Below are positions 8,270 through 17,682 of a stretch of DNA of 64,000 nucleotides, in pieces. Every line of letters starts with the position of its first letter. Within the stretch, counting starts at the first letter, position 1. The stretch covers positions 1 to 64,000 of the forward strand of contig JAETPU010000013.1 of assembly GCA_021771035.1 (NCBI GenBank), written 5' to 3'. The notes beneath the pieces are model-generated. The model had not been told where the DNA came from, made no database searches, and was given only the letters and a program-made list of their open reading frames with translations. The DNA comes from Marvinbryantia formatexigens (GTDB lineage Bacteria > Bacillota > Clostridia > Oscillospirales > Ruminococcaceae). The translations under genes and the position numbers were made by a program.

Positions 8270-9349
8270 ATGATTGCAATCAATATGATGTCGTCTGCCA
8301 CTAAAATAAAAGGGCAGGGCGTTGGTTCCGCTTATATGGAACAGATGAACCTGATGGAACGCCAGCTCTATAACCGTTTTGTGTTTACCGAGAATTTTTC
8401 CGGCAGACAGGCCCTTATCCAGCACTATCACACCGTGGATGCGGGACACTATTGGAACTGTATGCTCCATAAAAACCGCTGTGTCTCGGTTGGAAGCGTT
8501 CATTTTCTCCCTGAGACTGTGGACACCAGCCTGAACCTGCCCAAGCCCGCCCGCTGGTTTTTTTATAAGTATCTCATCAGTTTTTATAAGATGATGGATT
8601 TTTTGGTGGTGGTCAATCCCACCTTTATCCCCAAGCTGCAGGCCTACGGAATCCCCCGGGAAAAAATCCAATACATTCCAAACTATGTCTCCGAGGAAAA
8701 TTTCTATGCCATGTCCGAGGAGGAAAAGCGCCGGATGCGCCGCAAATACGGCGTCAAGGAAACCGCCTTCACCGTTTTGGGTGTCGGGCAGCTGCAAACC
8801 CGCAAGGGCGTGATGGATTTTGTGGAAATTGCCCGCAGAATGCCTCAGATTCAGTTCGTCTGGGCCGGCGGATTCTCCTTCAAGGGCATGACTGACGGCT
8901 ACCGGGAAATTAAAGCCATCGTAGAACATCCGCCCGCCAATGTGACATTTTTGGGAATTGTGGATCGGGAAAAGATGAACGAGGTCTATAACCTGGCGGA
9001 CGTGATGTTCCTGCCCTCCTTTGAGGAGCTGTTTCCCATGGCCATCCTGGAATCCATGAGCTGCCAAATCCCGATTTTGCTGCGGGATTTGGATATTTAC
9101 CCTGAAATTTTAGGCGGCTACTATACCGCCGGAACCGATGTAGACTCCTTTATCCGGGAAATTGCCCGGCTTCGGGAGGATCGGGAGTATTACCGCACCT
9201 GTTCTCAGGCCGCCGCCTGCGGCCATGAGTTTTACAGTGCGCGCCATGTGGCAGAAATCTGGGAGGAATTTTATCAGCGGGCCTATCATGCCCTTGCTGA
9301 GAAAAAAGCCCGTCAAGTGAGGATGAAACAAAACATTGGGGAAGTATAA
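8270..9349 (+). CDS. Family 4 glycosyltransferase
   Basis: 359-residue GT-B glycosyltransferase. It has the GT4 nucleotide-sugar region VLGVGQLQTRKGVMDFVEIA and the acceptor/retaining signature ADVMFLPSFEELFPMAILES, where the E-X7-E pair lies. It probably transfers a sugar to a lipid or surface glycan at the inner membrane face. The ATG at 8270 has aggggagaa upstream. Its end overlaps the next gene by 14 bases, so the two are translationally coupled. The partner is a multi-span protein of the LPG-synthase membrane type, a pairing that suggests a membrane glycolipid. The exact sugar and acceptor cannot be told. Confidence 0.9.
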   Translation: MIAINMMSSATKIKGQGVGSAYMEQMNLMERQLYNRFVFTENFSGRQALIQHYHTVDAGHYWNCMLHKNRCVSVGSVHFLPETVDTSLNLPKPARWFFYKYLISFYKMMDFLVVVNPTFIPKLQAYGIPREKIQYIPNYVSEENFYAMSEEEKRRMRRKYGVKETAFTVLGVGQLQTRKGVMDFVEIARRMPQIQFVWAGGFSFKGMTDGYREIKAIVEHPPANVTFLGIVDREKMNEVYNLADVMFLPSFEELFPMAILESMSCQIPILLRDLDIYPEILGGYYTAGTDVDSFIREIARLREDREYYRTCSQAAACGHEFYSARHVAEIWEEFYQRAYHALAEKKARQVRMKQNIGEV

Positions 9350-10361
9350 AAAGAACTTGATTTTTGTCGCCGTGTCCATCGCGGCACTTGCGTTTTACAT
9401 TATCTTTTTTGAAGGGGTCGGTGAATTTATCGCCCTGTTCCACACCATGCGCTGGAACTGGCTCTTTGCAGGCCTGGGCTGCCTGGCGGCCTATCTGCTG
9501 CTGGAGGGCAGTATCTTGCACCTGATGACCCGCCAGCTGGATGCCCGGCAGAGCTTTGGGCAGTCCATGCGGGTGGCCCTCATCGGGCAGTTCTTCAACT
9601 GCATCACCCCCTGCGCCAGCGGCGGACAGCCCATGCAGGCCTACGAGATGCATAAAAACGGCGTGAATCTTGGAACCGCCACCACGGCTCTGGTGGGTAA
9701 ATTTATCGTCTATCAGCTGGTGCTCACCGGGTATACCCTGGCCATTCTCATCTCTAAAATCGGCTTTTTCCAGGCCAATGTGGCGGCCTTTTCCTATCTG
9801 GCCATCCTGGGCTTTCTCATCAATCTGGGCGTAGCACTGGGACTTTTGGGAATCGCCTTTTTCCCCCGCAAGGTGGAAAAATTCTGCCTGTGGCTGGGGC
9901 GCCTGCTCACCCGTATGAAGCTCATGAAGCACTACGACGCCTATGAGGCCAAGGTGGCCGATACTGTGGACACCTTTTATCATGATTTTCAGCGCCTGCA
10001 CCGCAATATCCCGCTTCTGTTCCAGTCCGCGGTTCTCACTGTGGTTCAGCTCACCTTTTTCCTGCTGATTCCCTTCACCATCTGCCGCAGCCTGGGCGTA
10101 GAGGGCTTTGACGTGATTACTGTGATGTCCGCAGCCGCCTTTGTCATGATGATTTCCGCCTTTGTCCCCATCCCCGGGACAATCGGCGCGGCGGAGGGCA
10201 CCTTTTATATCTTTTTCAGCCTGTTTTTCCCGTCCAATATCATCTATATGGCAATCCTGTTCTGGCGGCTGTACACCTTCTATTTTCCGATTTTAATCGG
10301 CGGGGTCAGCACCCTGCTTCCCCGCGCCAAACAGCGCCTGACGGCAGTCACTCACAGTTAG
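9336..10361 (+). CDS. LPG synthase TM-region (UPF0104) membrane protein
   Basis: 341 residues with about eight hydrophobic spans, starting KKNLIFVAVSIAALAFYIIF. The segments GQFFNCITPCASGGQPMQAY and VPIPGTIGAAEGTFYIFF are typical of the membrane domain shared by lysylphosphatidylglycerol synthases and predicted flippases. The soluble aminoacyl-transferase domain of MprF is absent, so lysine transfer is unlikely and a transport or flippase role is more plausible. The proposed start is TTG at 9336, inside the end of the glycosyltransferase gene. A terminator follows at 10404–10440. Confidence 0.87.
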   Translation: MGKYKKNLIFVAVSIAALAFYIIFFEGVGEFIALFHTMRWNWLFAGLGCLAAYLLLEGSILHLMTRQLDARQSFGQSMRVALIGQFFNCITPCASGGQPMQAYEMHKNGVNLGTATTALVGKFIVYQLVLTGYTLAILISKIGFFQANVAAFSYLAILGFLINLGVALGLLGIAFFPRKVEKFCLWLGRLLTRMKLMKHYDAYEAKVADTVDTFYHDFQRLHRNIPLLFQSAVLTVVQLTFFLLIPFTICRSLGVEGFDVITVMSAAAFVMMISAFVPIPGTIGAAEGTFYIFFSLFFPSNIIYMAILFWRLYTFYFPILIGGVSTLLPRAKQRLTAVTHS

Positions 10362-10403
10362 CGATAGCGCTGGTTTCTTTTGAACAATAATCTTAAAACA
10401 GTT

Positions 10404-10440
10404 AAGCATCCGTATGGCTTCGTTCATACGGATGCTTTTT
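10404..10440 (+). terminator. Terminator of the glycosyltransferase operon
   Basis: Stem aagcatccgtatg/catacggatgctt with an 8-base loop followed by a T run, 43 bases past the stop of the membrane protein gene. Confidence 0.92.
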
Positions 10441-10527
10441 ATGTTTGCTGTGTCAACACACCGGGAGAAAATGGAACAAGACGAAGGGTACAGCACTCCT
10501 GTCAGGAGCGTACAAGCACGCTCCTTC

Positions 10528-10953
10528 CTAAGTGGTTTCCATCAGCCGCTTGATATAATAATACCTTGAACTCGTATACGGATAATCAAATAGTTTAAAT
10601 ACTTGGACATATCCATGCTTCGTATAAAATTCCGGAGCTTGAAAACTATACGTATCGACAAAGGCATAGCTTGCGCCCCGGAATACCACTTCATTTTCTG
10701 CCGATTTTAGAAGACGGCTTCCAATACCCTGCCGCCTAAGTTCTTCAGACACCCACAAGTACTGAATACAAAGCCAATTCCCAAATATTTCACCGGTCAA
10801 GCCAGCCGCCTTTTGGCCGTTTATTTCTTCATAAAACACACCGATAGGAATTGCCTTGGAGTATTCCCGCTTTGAACGATTATATTGCTTTAATTTACTG
10901 TGAACTTCTTCTATATCCTGCTCAGTAGGATTATCTGTTATTCTGAATCGCAT
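10528..10953 (-). CDS. GNAT-family acetyltransferase
   Basis: 141 residues with the GNAT fold. The acetyl-CoA-binding motif is LWVSEELRRQGIGSRLLKSA (R-x-x-G-I/G-S), followed by the family segment AFVDTYSFQAPEFYTKHGY, in which a tyrosine usually serves as general acid. It is AT-richer than its neighbours and stands alone between two terminator-bounded units, consistent with recent acquisition. The start has aattaggagg upstream. The substrate is unknown; similar small proteins are often annotated only as N-acetyltransferases. Confidence 0.88.
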   Translation of the reverse strand: MRFRITDNPTEQDIEEVHSKLKQYNRSKREYSKAIPIGVFYEEINGQKAAGLTGEIFGNWLCIQYLWVSEELRRQGIGSRLLKSAENEVVFRGASYAFVDTYSFQAPEFYTKHGYVQVFKLFDYPYTSSRYYYIKRLMETT

Positions 10954-11650
10954 TCCTGCTTGCCTCCTAATTCCACTGATTCACTTTTGCGGTAATAGAG
11001 TATAGCAAAAAGACGTGAAAAAATCCACTATATGCCCCAAGGAATCCCCAAACGGGTTTTAAACCTGTTCGAGCGCTTCTTGCAGTATCTGAAGAACGGG
11101 TTCTTTTAATCATATGGATTTGTGATTTCTTTTTTCCCCTTACAACAGTGCTATAAGCCCGGACTGAAGATGGCCCCTCCCCTCCCGGTGCGCTTTCCTG
11201 AAAACGCACCGGCTGGTGCGGGGAAAAATTTTTCCCCGCCGTCTTGTACTTCCCGGCAATTTTTGCTATGATGAGGGTGCCTGGAACTGATTTTTTTCCG
11301 ATTCTCAGAAAAAGGAAATCTTTTTTCTTTCCGGTCGCCTTTTGGAGCGCTCCGGAGCCTCAACGCTGCCTTAGGGCGCGGTCAAAAGCTGTTCCCATAC
11401 TGTCTCATATCAGTGCAGGCTGAACAACCTGGCGCATGGGAAAAGCCTGTGCGTAATACGGTTCTAAATTAGGCACAGCAAAGCCAATATGGGCCAGGGG
11501 CCCACAAGATGGCTGCCAGCAGCAGACGGGCGCTGAGTCCATCGTCCCCCGCCCGGCGATCCCCGAAAAATATACGGTTACTCAACTATCCCCGCTTTCA
11601 AAATACGTTCCCATACAACGGATCATCATTCCAATACAGGAGGTTTTGTT
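10954..11650. other. Gap between acetyltransferase and DUF4838 genes
   Basis: About 690 bases. Open frames here are short and without family character. A ribosome site (aggaggttttg) for the next gene lies at its right end. The stretch about 11380–11480 has several short complementary segments that could fold, but I cannot assign it to a known RNA. Confidence 0.4.
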
Positions 11651-13573
11651 ATGAATCACATTTTCCGGACATCAAACAGCGAGACCGCCAAGTACTCTGC
11701 GCGGGAATTGGCCAAGTATCTGACTGCCATCACCGGTTCCAACACCTTCGCCATTGAGTGTGTCACTCAGCTTCCCAAACGGGATGCGGGTATCACCCTG
11801 TGCCTGATGCAGGATGCCGGAATCCCCACGGATGTGGAAAACACAGAATTGGACGATGCCATCTTTGTGGACATCAAGGCCGGCTGCGGCATCATCGCCG
11901 GAAGCAATGAGCGCGCCGTGCTCATCGGCGTGTATCAGTTCCTCACCGCACTGGGCTGCCGGTTTCTGCGCCCGGGGGACGACGGGGAAATCCTGGTGCG
12001 TATGCCCCTCAATGAGATGAATGTCCATCTGGAGCATACCGCCTCTTACCGGCACCGCGGCGTGTGCATCGAAGGCGCGGACAGCTATGAAAACGTGGTA
12101 GATATGCTCCACTGGCTTCCCAAGGTGGGCGGAAACTCCTATTTCGCCCAGTTCCCCACCTCCTATACCTTCTTCAACCAATGGTATTCCCATAAAAAGA
12201 ACGCCTTCAAGCAGCCGGAATACTTTGACCGGGAAATCGGCGCCGAAATGACCCAGAACGCGGCCCAGGAGGCAAAACGCGCCGGGCTGCTCTACCACGC
12301 TGTGGGCCATGGCTGGACCTGCGGCTGCCTGGGAATCGAAGGGCTCAACTGGGAACCCCAAAAAATCGAGCTCAACGAGGATCAGAAGGAATGCGTCGCC
12401 CTGGTGAACGGCCAGCGGGTTCTGTTCGGCGATATCGCGGTGGATACCAACCTGTGCTATTCCTCCGAGAAAGTACGCCAGCGCCTGACCGATTTTGTCG
12501 TGGAGTATGCCAAGGAGCATCCCGAGGCGGACTACATCCACCTGTGGATTGCCGATAACTTTAACAACCACTGCGAGTGTGAGCGCTGCCAGACCATGAC
12601 GCCTACCGACTGGTATGTGAGCTTAATCCAGCTTCTGGACGAAAAGCTCACCGCCAACAAGCTCCCCACCCGGATTGTATTCCTGCTCTATTTCGAGCTG
12701 CTGTGGCCGCCCACGTCCCCGGTGAAATTAAACACCGACCGCTTCACTTTGATGTTCGCCCCCTTCACCCGTACCTTCGGGCAGTCCTATGCCGAATGCA
12801 CCCAAATCCCGCAAACGCTCCCCGAGTTCCACCGCAACCAGGTGAAGCTCCCGGAAAAGGTGGACGACTATATCGGCCATCTGCACGCCTGGCAGGCTGT
12901 ATTTGACGGGGACAGTTTCGACTATGACTACTACCTGGGCTGCGCCCACTTCGGCGACCCCAGCTACTACAAAATCTCCCAGCTCATCAGCAGGGATGTG
13001 AAATATCTCAAGGAAATGGGCATCAACGGCATTATCAGCTGTCAGGTGATGCGTGCCTTCTTCCCCAACGGCCTGCCCAACTATACCATGATGCAGACCC
13101 TTTGGGATGATTCCATCGAATTCGACGCCCTGTCGGACGACTATTATTCCCACCTCTACGGCGAGGATTGGAAAGCCTGCAAAACCTATTTTAAGAGCCT
13201 GGCGGACTGCGTGGACGTCGCCTTCTGGCAGGTGCCTCCCAAGGGTTTCCGCAGTGAGGACGTGGCGGTCAAGGCACTGGGAATGCTGGAGGCCGCGGAT
13301 GCTTTTGAACCAGTGGTGATGGAGAATCTGGGCAAGTATGACAATCCCACCCTGAACCTCTCCTGGGATTATCTTTCCTACCACCTGACCTACTGCCGCC
13401 TGTATGGCAGATTCGTATCCGCCAAGGCCAGCGGCGATGAGATGACGGCGAACCTGTACTGGAGCCAGTTTAAGGACTTTGTCTGTGAAAACGAGGACGC
13501 CCTGCAGCGGGTTCTGGATGTCTATTATTTGACCCACAACGCGGAATATGCCAAAAAATACCGCAAGATTTAA
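11651..13573 (+). CDS. DUF4838 protein, glycoside-hydrolase-like
   Basis: 640-residue cytoplasmic protein without a signal peptide. The N-terminal ~110 residues resemble the non-catalytic domain preceding GH20/GH67 barrels (SARELAKYLTAITG, then GSNERAVLIGVYQFLTALGC). The central part is a DUF4838-type barrel with IADNFNNHCECERCQTMTPT and its cluster of cysteines. DUF4838 proteins are thought to act on carbohydrates, but activity is not established to my knowledge. A strong ribosome site (caggaggttttgtt) supports the start, and a terminator follows 24 bases after the stop. No transporter or sugar regulator is adjacent. Confidence 0.82.
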   Translation: MNHIFRTSNSETAKYSARELAKYLTAITGSNTFAIECVTQLPKRDAGITLCLMQDAGIPTDVENTELDDAIFVDIKAGCGIIAGSNERAVLIGVYQFLTALGCRFLRPGDDGEILVRMPLNEMNVHLEHTASYRHRGVCIEGADSYENVVDMLHWLPKVGGNSYFAQFPTSYTFFNQWYSHKKNAFKQPEYFDREIGAEMTQNAAQEAKRAGLLYHAVGHGWTCGCLGIEGLNWEPQKIELNEDQKECVALVNGQRVLFGDIAVDTNLCYSSEKVRQRLTDFVVEYAKEHPEADYIHLWIADNFNNHCECERCQTMTPTDWYVSLIQLLDEKLTANKLPTRIVFLLYFELLWPPTSPVKLNTDRFTLMFAPFTRTFGQSYAECTQIPQTLPEFHRNQVKLPEKVDDYIGHLHAWQAVFDGDSFDYDYYLGCAHFGDPSYYKISQLISRDVKYLKEMGINGIISCQVMRAFFPNGLPNYTMMQTLWDDSIEFDALSDDYYSHLYGEDWKACKTYFKSLADCVDVAFWQVPPKGFRSEDVAVKALGMLEAADAFEPVVMENLGKYDNPTLNLSWDYLSYHLTYCRLYGRFVSAKASGDEMTANLYWSQFKDFVCENEDALQRVLDVYYLTHNAEYAKKYRKI

Positions 13574-13596
13574 CGCCGCGCCCCATAAGCCGCGGC

Positions 13597-13633
13597 AAAA
13601 ACGGACCGGCGCCGAAGCGCCGGTCCGTTTTCT
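13597..13633 (+). terminator. Terminator after the DUF4838 gene
   Basis: Perfect 12-bp stem acggaccggcgc/gcgccggtccgt with a CGAA tetraloop and T-rich tail. A-rich bases on the left could let it work on both strands. Confidence 0.93.
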
Positions 13634-14145
13634 TATTTGGCTTTTCAGGCTCCCGACTGCCGAACTCACAGCCGCCAAAAGCCCGGTGATATCTGCGGGC
13701 TCTCGGCAGGCGAGTCCCATTAAAAGGGGGAACGTCGTACCAGCCGCCAGTCATCACTGCAGGCTTATCAGAAGGGTTTGTCCATCCCTATCAGAGCCAT
13801 CCCGACAGGCGTCTCAAGACGCTCCCAAATTTTTATCCTTCTCCTTCCCCACCACCTGTAAACGGGCTAATTCCCATCCTTATGAACGGGCTTCTTTCCC
13901 GTAAGGCCGGCTGTCCGCAGCTCGCTCGGCTCAAGGCCGGCAGTTTAAACCCTTAGCGGGGCATTTCTACCGGCAGAGCCGGTTACTTGTATCAGCAAAC
14001 AGCAGTGCCAGAAGAATATTGGACTTTTCCGCCGTGCAGGCAACGGGGAAACCGGCTTCCGAAAGGTTTCTACTCCCTTGTCCATTTGGCAGCTGGCAGA
14101 ATGGCAGAGGGAGATTCCCCCCCTGCTGTTCCAATCTGAAGTATG
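13634..14145. other. Gap downstream of glycerol kinase
   Basis: About 510 bases between convergent genes. Only short frames are present and none resembles a known protein. No repeat or clear hairpin beyond the terminator at its left edge was seen. Confidence 0.4.
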
Positions 14146-15639
14146 CTATTCCCTGGCCCAACCCATGGAGCGCTGTACCGCCCGTTTCCAGCCATCCACC
14201 AGTTCCCGGCGGCGGTCTGCATCCATATCCGGGATAAATTTTCGCTCAACCTGCCCAATCCCGCGAATCTGGGAGAGATCCTCAAACACCCCCACTGCAA
14301 GTCCGGCCAGGCAGGCCGCGCCCAACGCGGTGGTTTCGATGCATCGGGGCCTGTAGACCTGGGACTCGATAATATCAGCCTGGAACTGCATCAGCAGATT
14401 ATTGGCGCTGGCGCCTCCGTCCACCTTCAGGGAGTGCAGGCCAACCCCGGAGTCCTCCTGCATGGCCAATAGGATATCCCGCGTCTGGTAGGCCACAGAT
14501 TCCAAGGTGGCGCGGATAATATGATATTTGTTGGAACCCCTGGTAAGCCCCACAATCGTTCCCCGGGCATAAGGATCCCAATAGGGCGCGCCCAATCCAA
14601 CGAAGGCGGGAACCAGGTACACGCCGCCCGTATCCGGCACCTTAGAGGCCATATACTCAGAATCCCCGGAGCTGTCCAACACATCCAGTTCGTCCCGCAG
14701 CCACTGTACCGCGGCTCCGGCTACAAAGATAGATCCCTCCAGGGCATAGGTCACCTTGTCCCCAAGCCCCCAGGCGATGGTCGTGAGCAGCCCGTTGTGG
14801 GATTCCACAGGCGTATCCCCGGTATTCATCAGGAGAAAGCAGCCGGTTCCATAGGTGTTCTTGGCGTCCCCACGCTCAAAGCAGGCCTGCCCAAACAGCG
14901 CGGACTGCTGATCCCCCGCCGCGCCCCCGATGGGCACCGGGACTCCGAAGACAGAGGCATCGCACTCTCCGAAAATTCCGCTGGAGGGCTTGATTTGAGG
15001 CAGCATCTGCCGGGGAATCTCCAGCAGCCGCAGGATATCCTCATCCCAGTCCAGCGTGTGGATATTGAACAGCATGGTCCGCGCGGCGTTGGAGTAGTCC
15101 GTGGCGTGCACCTTGCCGCCGGTGAGCTTATAGATAAGCCAGCTGTCCACGGTTCCGAACAGCAATTCTCCCCGCTGGGCCCGCTCCCGGCTTCCGGGGA
15201 TATTGTCTAAAATCCACTTGAGCTTGGTGGCGGAAAAATAGGCGTCCAGAATCAGCCCCGTTTTCTCATGGAACATGGGCTCGTAGCCCTGCGCCTTGAG
15301 CTGTTTGCACATCCCCGCCGTACGGCGGCACTGCCATACAATGGCGTTGCAGATGGGGGTTGCGGTCTCCCTTTCCCAGACAACCACCGTCTCCCGCTGG
15401 TTGGTAATGCCGATGGCGGCAATGTCTCTGGCGCTCCGGTTTACCTTGAGCATCGCCTCCAGCGCCACGCCGATCTGTGTGGACCAAATTTCCATCGCAT
15501 CCTGCTCCACCCATCCGGGCTTGGGATAAAACTGCCGGTATTCCTTCTGCGCGCAACTGCAAACCTGCCCCCGGCTGTCGAACAGGATACACCGGGAACT
15601 GGTGGTTCCTTGATCCAGCGCCATTAAAAGCTGCTCCAT
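14146..15639 (-). CDS. glpK: Glycerol kinase
   Basis: Phosphorylates glycerol to glycerol 3-phosphate with ATP, feeding glycolysis and phospholipid synthesis. From the ATG at 15639 (agaggggg upstream) the product has 497 residues, exactly usual for GlpK. FGGY-kinase motifs are in order: [19 protein letters not shown]-type ECRR replaced here by WQCRRTAG, the substrate region [14 protein letters not shown], the signature [23 protein letters not shown]-site [15 protein letters not shown] and [18 protein letters not shown]. No glpF, glpD or glpP lies beside it. Cotranscription with anything is unlikely, because about 800 bases separate it from mutY. Confidence 0.97.
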   Translation of the reverse strand: MEQLLMALDQGTTSSRCILFDSRGQVCSCAQKEYRQFYPKPGWVEQDAMEIWSTQIGVALEAMLKVNRSARDIAAIGITNQRETVVVWERETATPICNAIVWQCRRTAGMCKQLKAQGYEPMFHEKTGLILDAYFSATKLKWILDNIPGSRERAQRGELLFGTVDSWLIYKLTGGKVHATDYSNAARTMLFNIHTLDWDEDILRLLEIPRQMLPQIKPSSGIFGECDASVFGVPVPIGGAAGDQQSALFGQACFERGDAKNTYGTGCFLLMNTGDTPVESHNGLLTTIAWGLGDKVTYALEGSIFVAGAAVQWLRDELDVLDSSGDSEYMASKVPDTGGVYLVPAFVGLGAPYWDPYARGTIVGLTRGSNKYHIIRATLESVAYQTRDILLAMQEDSGVGLHSLKVDGGASANNLLMQFQADIIESQVYRPRCIETTALGAACLAGLAVGVFEDLSQIRGIGQVERKFIPDMDADRRRELVDGWKRAVQRSMGWARE

Positions 15640-16448
15640 CTGAAAAGCCCCCTCTGTTTTCAGCAAATTTTCCGATACACTCCAGCCTGCCCGCAGGAAC
15701 CCTTCGCACATCCCCCGCAGACGATGCCCATTCCCATCCATTTGCAGCGTATTCCCCGGCTATGGGGCAGGCTTTTCCCTACGGCGCGCCGCAGCACCCA
15801 CTGCCGCCCCCAAATTGGGCCTTGCCGCAACGGAACGGTATTCCACACCCTTTTATCCCGGCTGCTCAAAAGGGGCGTTTTCTCCCCCAACTGCTCCGGA
15901 GCACTGCTTTAGGCATGGTAACGGGCCCGCCCGGCTTTTATCCCCGAGCCCGCCCCTGGGTCATTCTGCGGATTGCTTCCATGGATGCCGGCGGCTGTTT
16001 CTAAGCCAGGCGCCGCTTCCCCGTACTGGTGTTTCATGATTATTATACCGCCCCCGCCCCGGATTGTCACCCCCAAACACCGTCTGTGCAGGCTGTACCG
16101 GACTAAAAGCACCCGTCTGCGGCCTGCAGCCATTTGCCAGCGCGGGGGAGATGATGTAAAATATGAGGGACCCAGTAAAATTCAAGGCGCTTTCCGCCTG
16201 GATCAAAAAGCGGTGCCAATTGGGAATCCTTTTTTCCGATACCGCCCGCACCGCTTTCCAGCTTATCCTCCTGGGCGACAGCCGCAGCCGGCAGAAACCA
16301 TCTTCGATGGGATCAGCTTTTCAGGCTCGCTCCCCTGGCCGCAGCGCCCTCAGAAGGAATGCCTTTCGTACCCCTCCCCGGCGGCGATAAAAGCCAGCGT
16401 ATAACCGGGCTGTTCCCAGCCCTCTTCCAGAAAGGACGGAACCACTCA
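15640..16448. other. Divergent gap between glpK and mutY
   Basis: About 800 GC-rich bases. Several overlapping open frames exist on both strands, but none has a family-like sequence. Promoters for glpK and mutY should lie here; I could not pick out convincing -35/-10 pairs. No riboswitch-like or repeat structure was recognised. Confidence 0.4.
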
Positions 16449-17522
16449 ATGCCATCCTCCAATCATGATCAGGCACAGCGCCTGGCCCAATTTCCAGACG
16501 CCATGCTGGCCTGGTACGATAACGAAAAACGCAGCCTCCCCTGGCGGGAAAATCCCACGCCATACCGGGTTTGGATTTCAGAAATCATGCTGCAGCAAAC
16601 CAGGGTTGAGGCTGTCATCGGCTATTATGAGCGCTTTCTCAGCGCCCTGCCGGATATTCACGCACTGGCGCAGGCCCCCCAGGAACAGCTGATGAAGCTG
16701 TGGGAGGGGCTGGGTTACTACACCCGCGCCCGGAACCTGCAGAAGGCCGCCCAGGTAATGGATCAGCAATATGCAGGGCAGTTTCCCAGTACCTATGACG
16801 AAATCCGGGCCCTCCCGGGAATTGGGGACTACACCGCCGGCGCCATCGCCTCCATTGCCTTCAGCTTAAAACACCCGGCGGTGGACGGCAACGTCCTGCG
16901 GGTGATGACCCGCCTGACGGCTGACGGCGGCGATATTTCCAAGCCTGCCACCAAACAGCGCATTTCCTCGCTTTTAACCGGGCTGCTGCCCGATCGGGTG
17001 GGGGACTTTAACCAGTCCCTCATGGAGCTGGGGGCCACCGTGTGTATCCCCAACGGAGCTCCCGCCTGCCTGATATGCCCTGTACGGGAATACTGCCTGG
17101 GCTTTTCCCAGGGTTCCCCGGAGGATTACCCGGTAAAGCCCAAGAAAAAGGCCCGCACTGTCGAGGAGCATACGGTGTTCCTCCTGGATGCCGGGGGCCG
17201 TCTGGCTCTTTCCAAGCGGCCCGAACGCGGGCTTTTGGCCGGGATGTGGGAACTGCCCAATGTACCCGGATGCCTTTCTCAGGAGGCGGCGGAGCAGTGG
17301 GTTGTAACGCAGGGATTTTCCCATGCGCAGGTGTGCAGACTTCGCAGCTGCCGCCATATCTTCACCCATGTGGAATGGCACATGAGCGTCTATGCGGCGC
17401 AGGTTTCCCAAGAAGCTGGAAGCTTTTTCTGGGCCGGCCGCCAGGCGCTGCATGACAGCGTCAGCCTGCCCAGCGCCTTTCGCCCGGCGCTGGCACAATG
17501 GGAACCCAGGAATCAATCCTGA
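16449..17522 (+). CDS. mutY: A/G-specific adenine glycosylase MutY
   Basis: Base-excision glycosylase removing adenine opposite 8-oxoguanine. 357 residues from the ATG at 16449, which has aaaggacgg upstream; the frame is open to 16359. The N-terminal HhH-GPD domain shows SLPWRENPTPYRVWISEIML, the catalytic-Glu helix LQQTRVEAVIGYYERF, the helix-hairpin-helix LPGIGDYTAGAI and the catalytic Asp in VDGNVLRVMTR. The 4Fe-4S cluster loop has four cysteines spaced C-X6-C-X2-C-X5-C (CIPNGAPACLICPVREYC). The C-terminal NUDIX-like 8-oxoG recognition domain includes LSKRPERGLLAGMWELP. It is followed after 160 bases by a repair-type helicase fusion on the same strand. Confidence 0.96.
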   Translation: MPSSNHDQAQRLAQFPDAMLAWYDNEKRSLPWRENPTPYRVWISEIMLQQTRVEAVIGYYERFLSALPDIHALAQAPQEQLMKLWEGLGYYTRARNLQKAAQVMDQQYAGQFPSTYDEIRALPGIGDYTAGAIASIAFSLKHPAVDGNVLRVMTRLTADGGDISKPATKQRISSLLTGLLPDRVGDFNQSLMELGATVCIPNGAPACLICPVREYCLGFSQGSPEDYPVKPKKKARTVEEHTVFLLDAGGRLALSKRPERGLLAGMWELPNVPGCLSQEAAEQWVVTQGFSHAQVCRLRSCRHIFTHVEWHMSVYAAQVSQEAGSFFWAGRQALHDSVSLPSAFRPALAQWEPRNQS

Positions 17523-17682
17523 ACTCCCCTGAACGCGACACATCGCCTCTCAGTTCACTATCCCCCGGCGAGGAATCGAATCCACGGTTTTCCTGGAACG
17601 CAAAAGGCTTCTCGCCTGTGGGTCACAGTCAAAGTTCGCCCAGGAGAAATGGGCACAGCTCCACAAAGGAAGGACTAGCTAC

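Noticed and set aside
11370-11490. Structured RNA such as 6S or SRP RNA
   Set aside because: Some segments pair, but I could not match the conserved bulges of either RNA.
17560-17640. tRNA-like segment on the minus strand (GGATTCGATTCC loop, GGCGA/TCGCC ends, about 75 bases)
   Set aside because: The T-stem does not pair and no anticodon stem with a 7-base loop can be formed, so it is probably chance.
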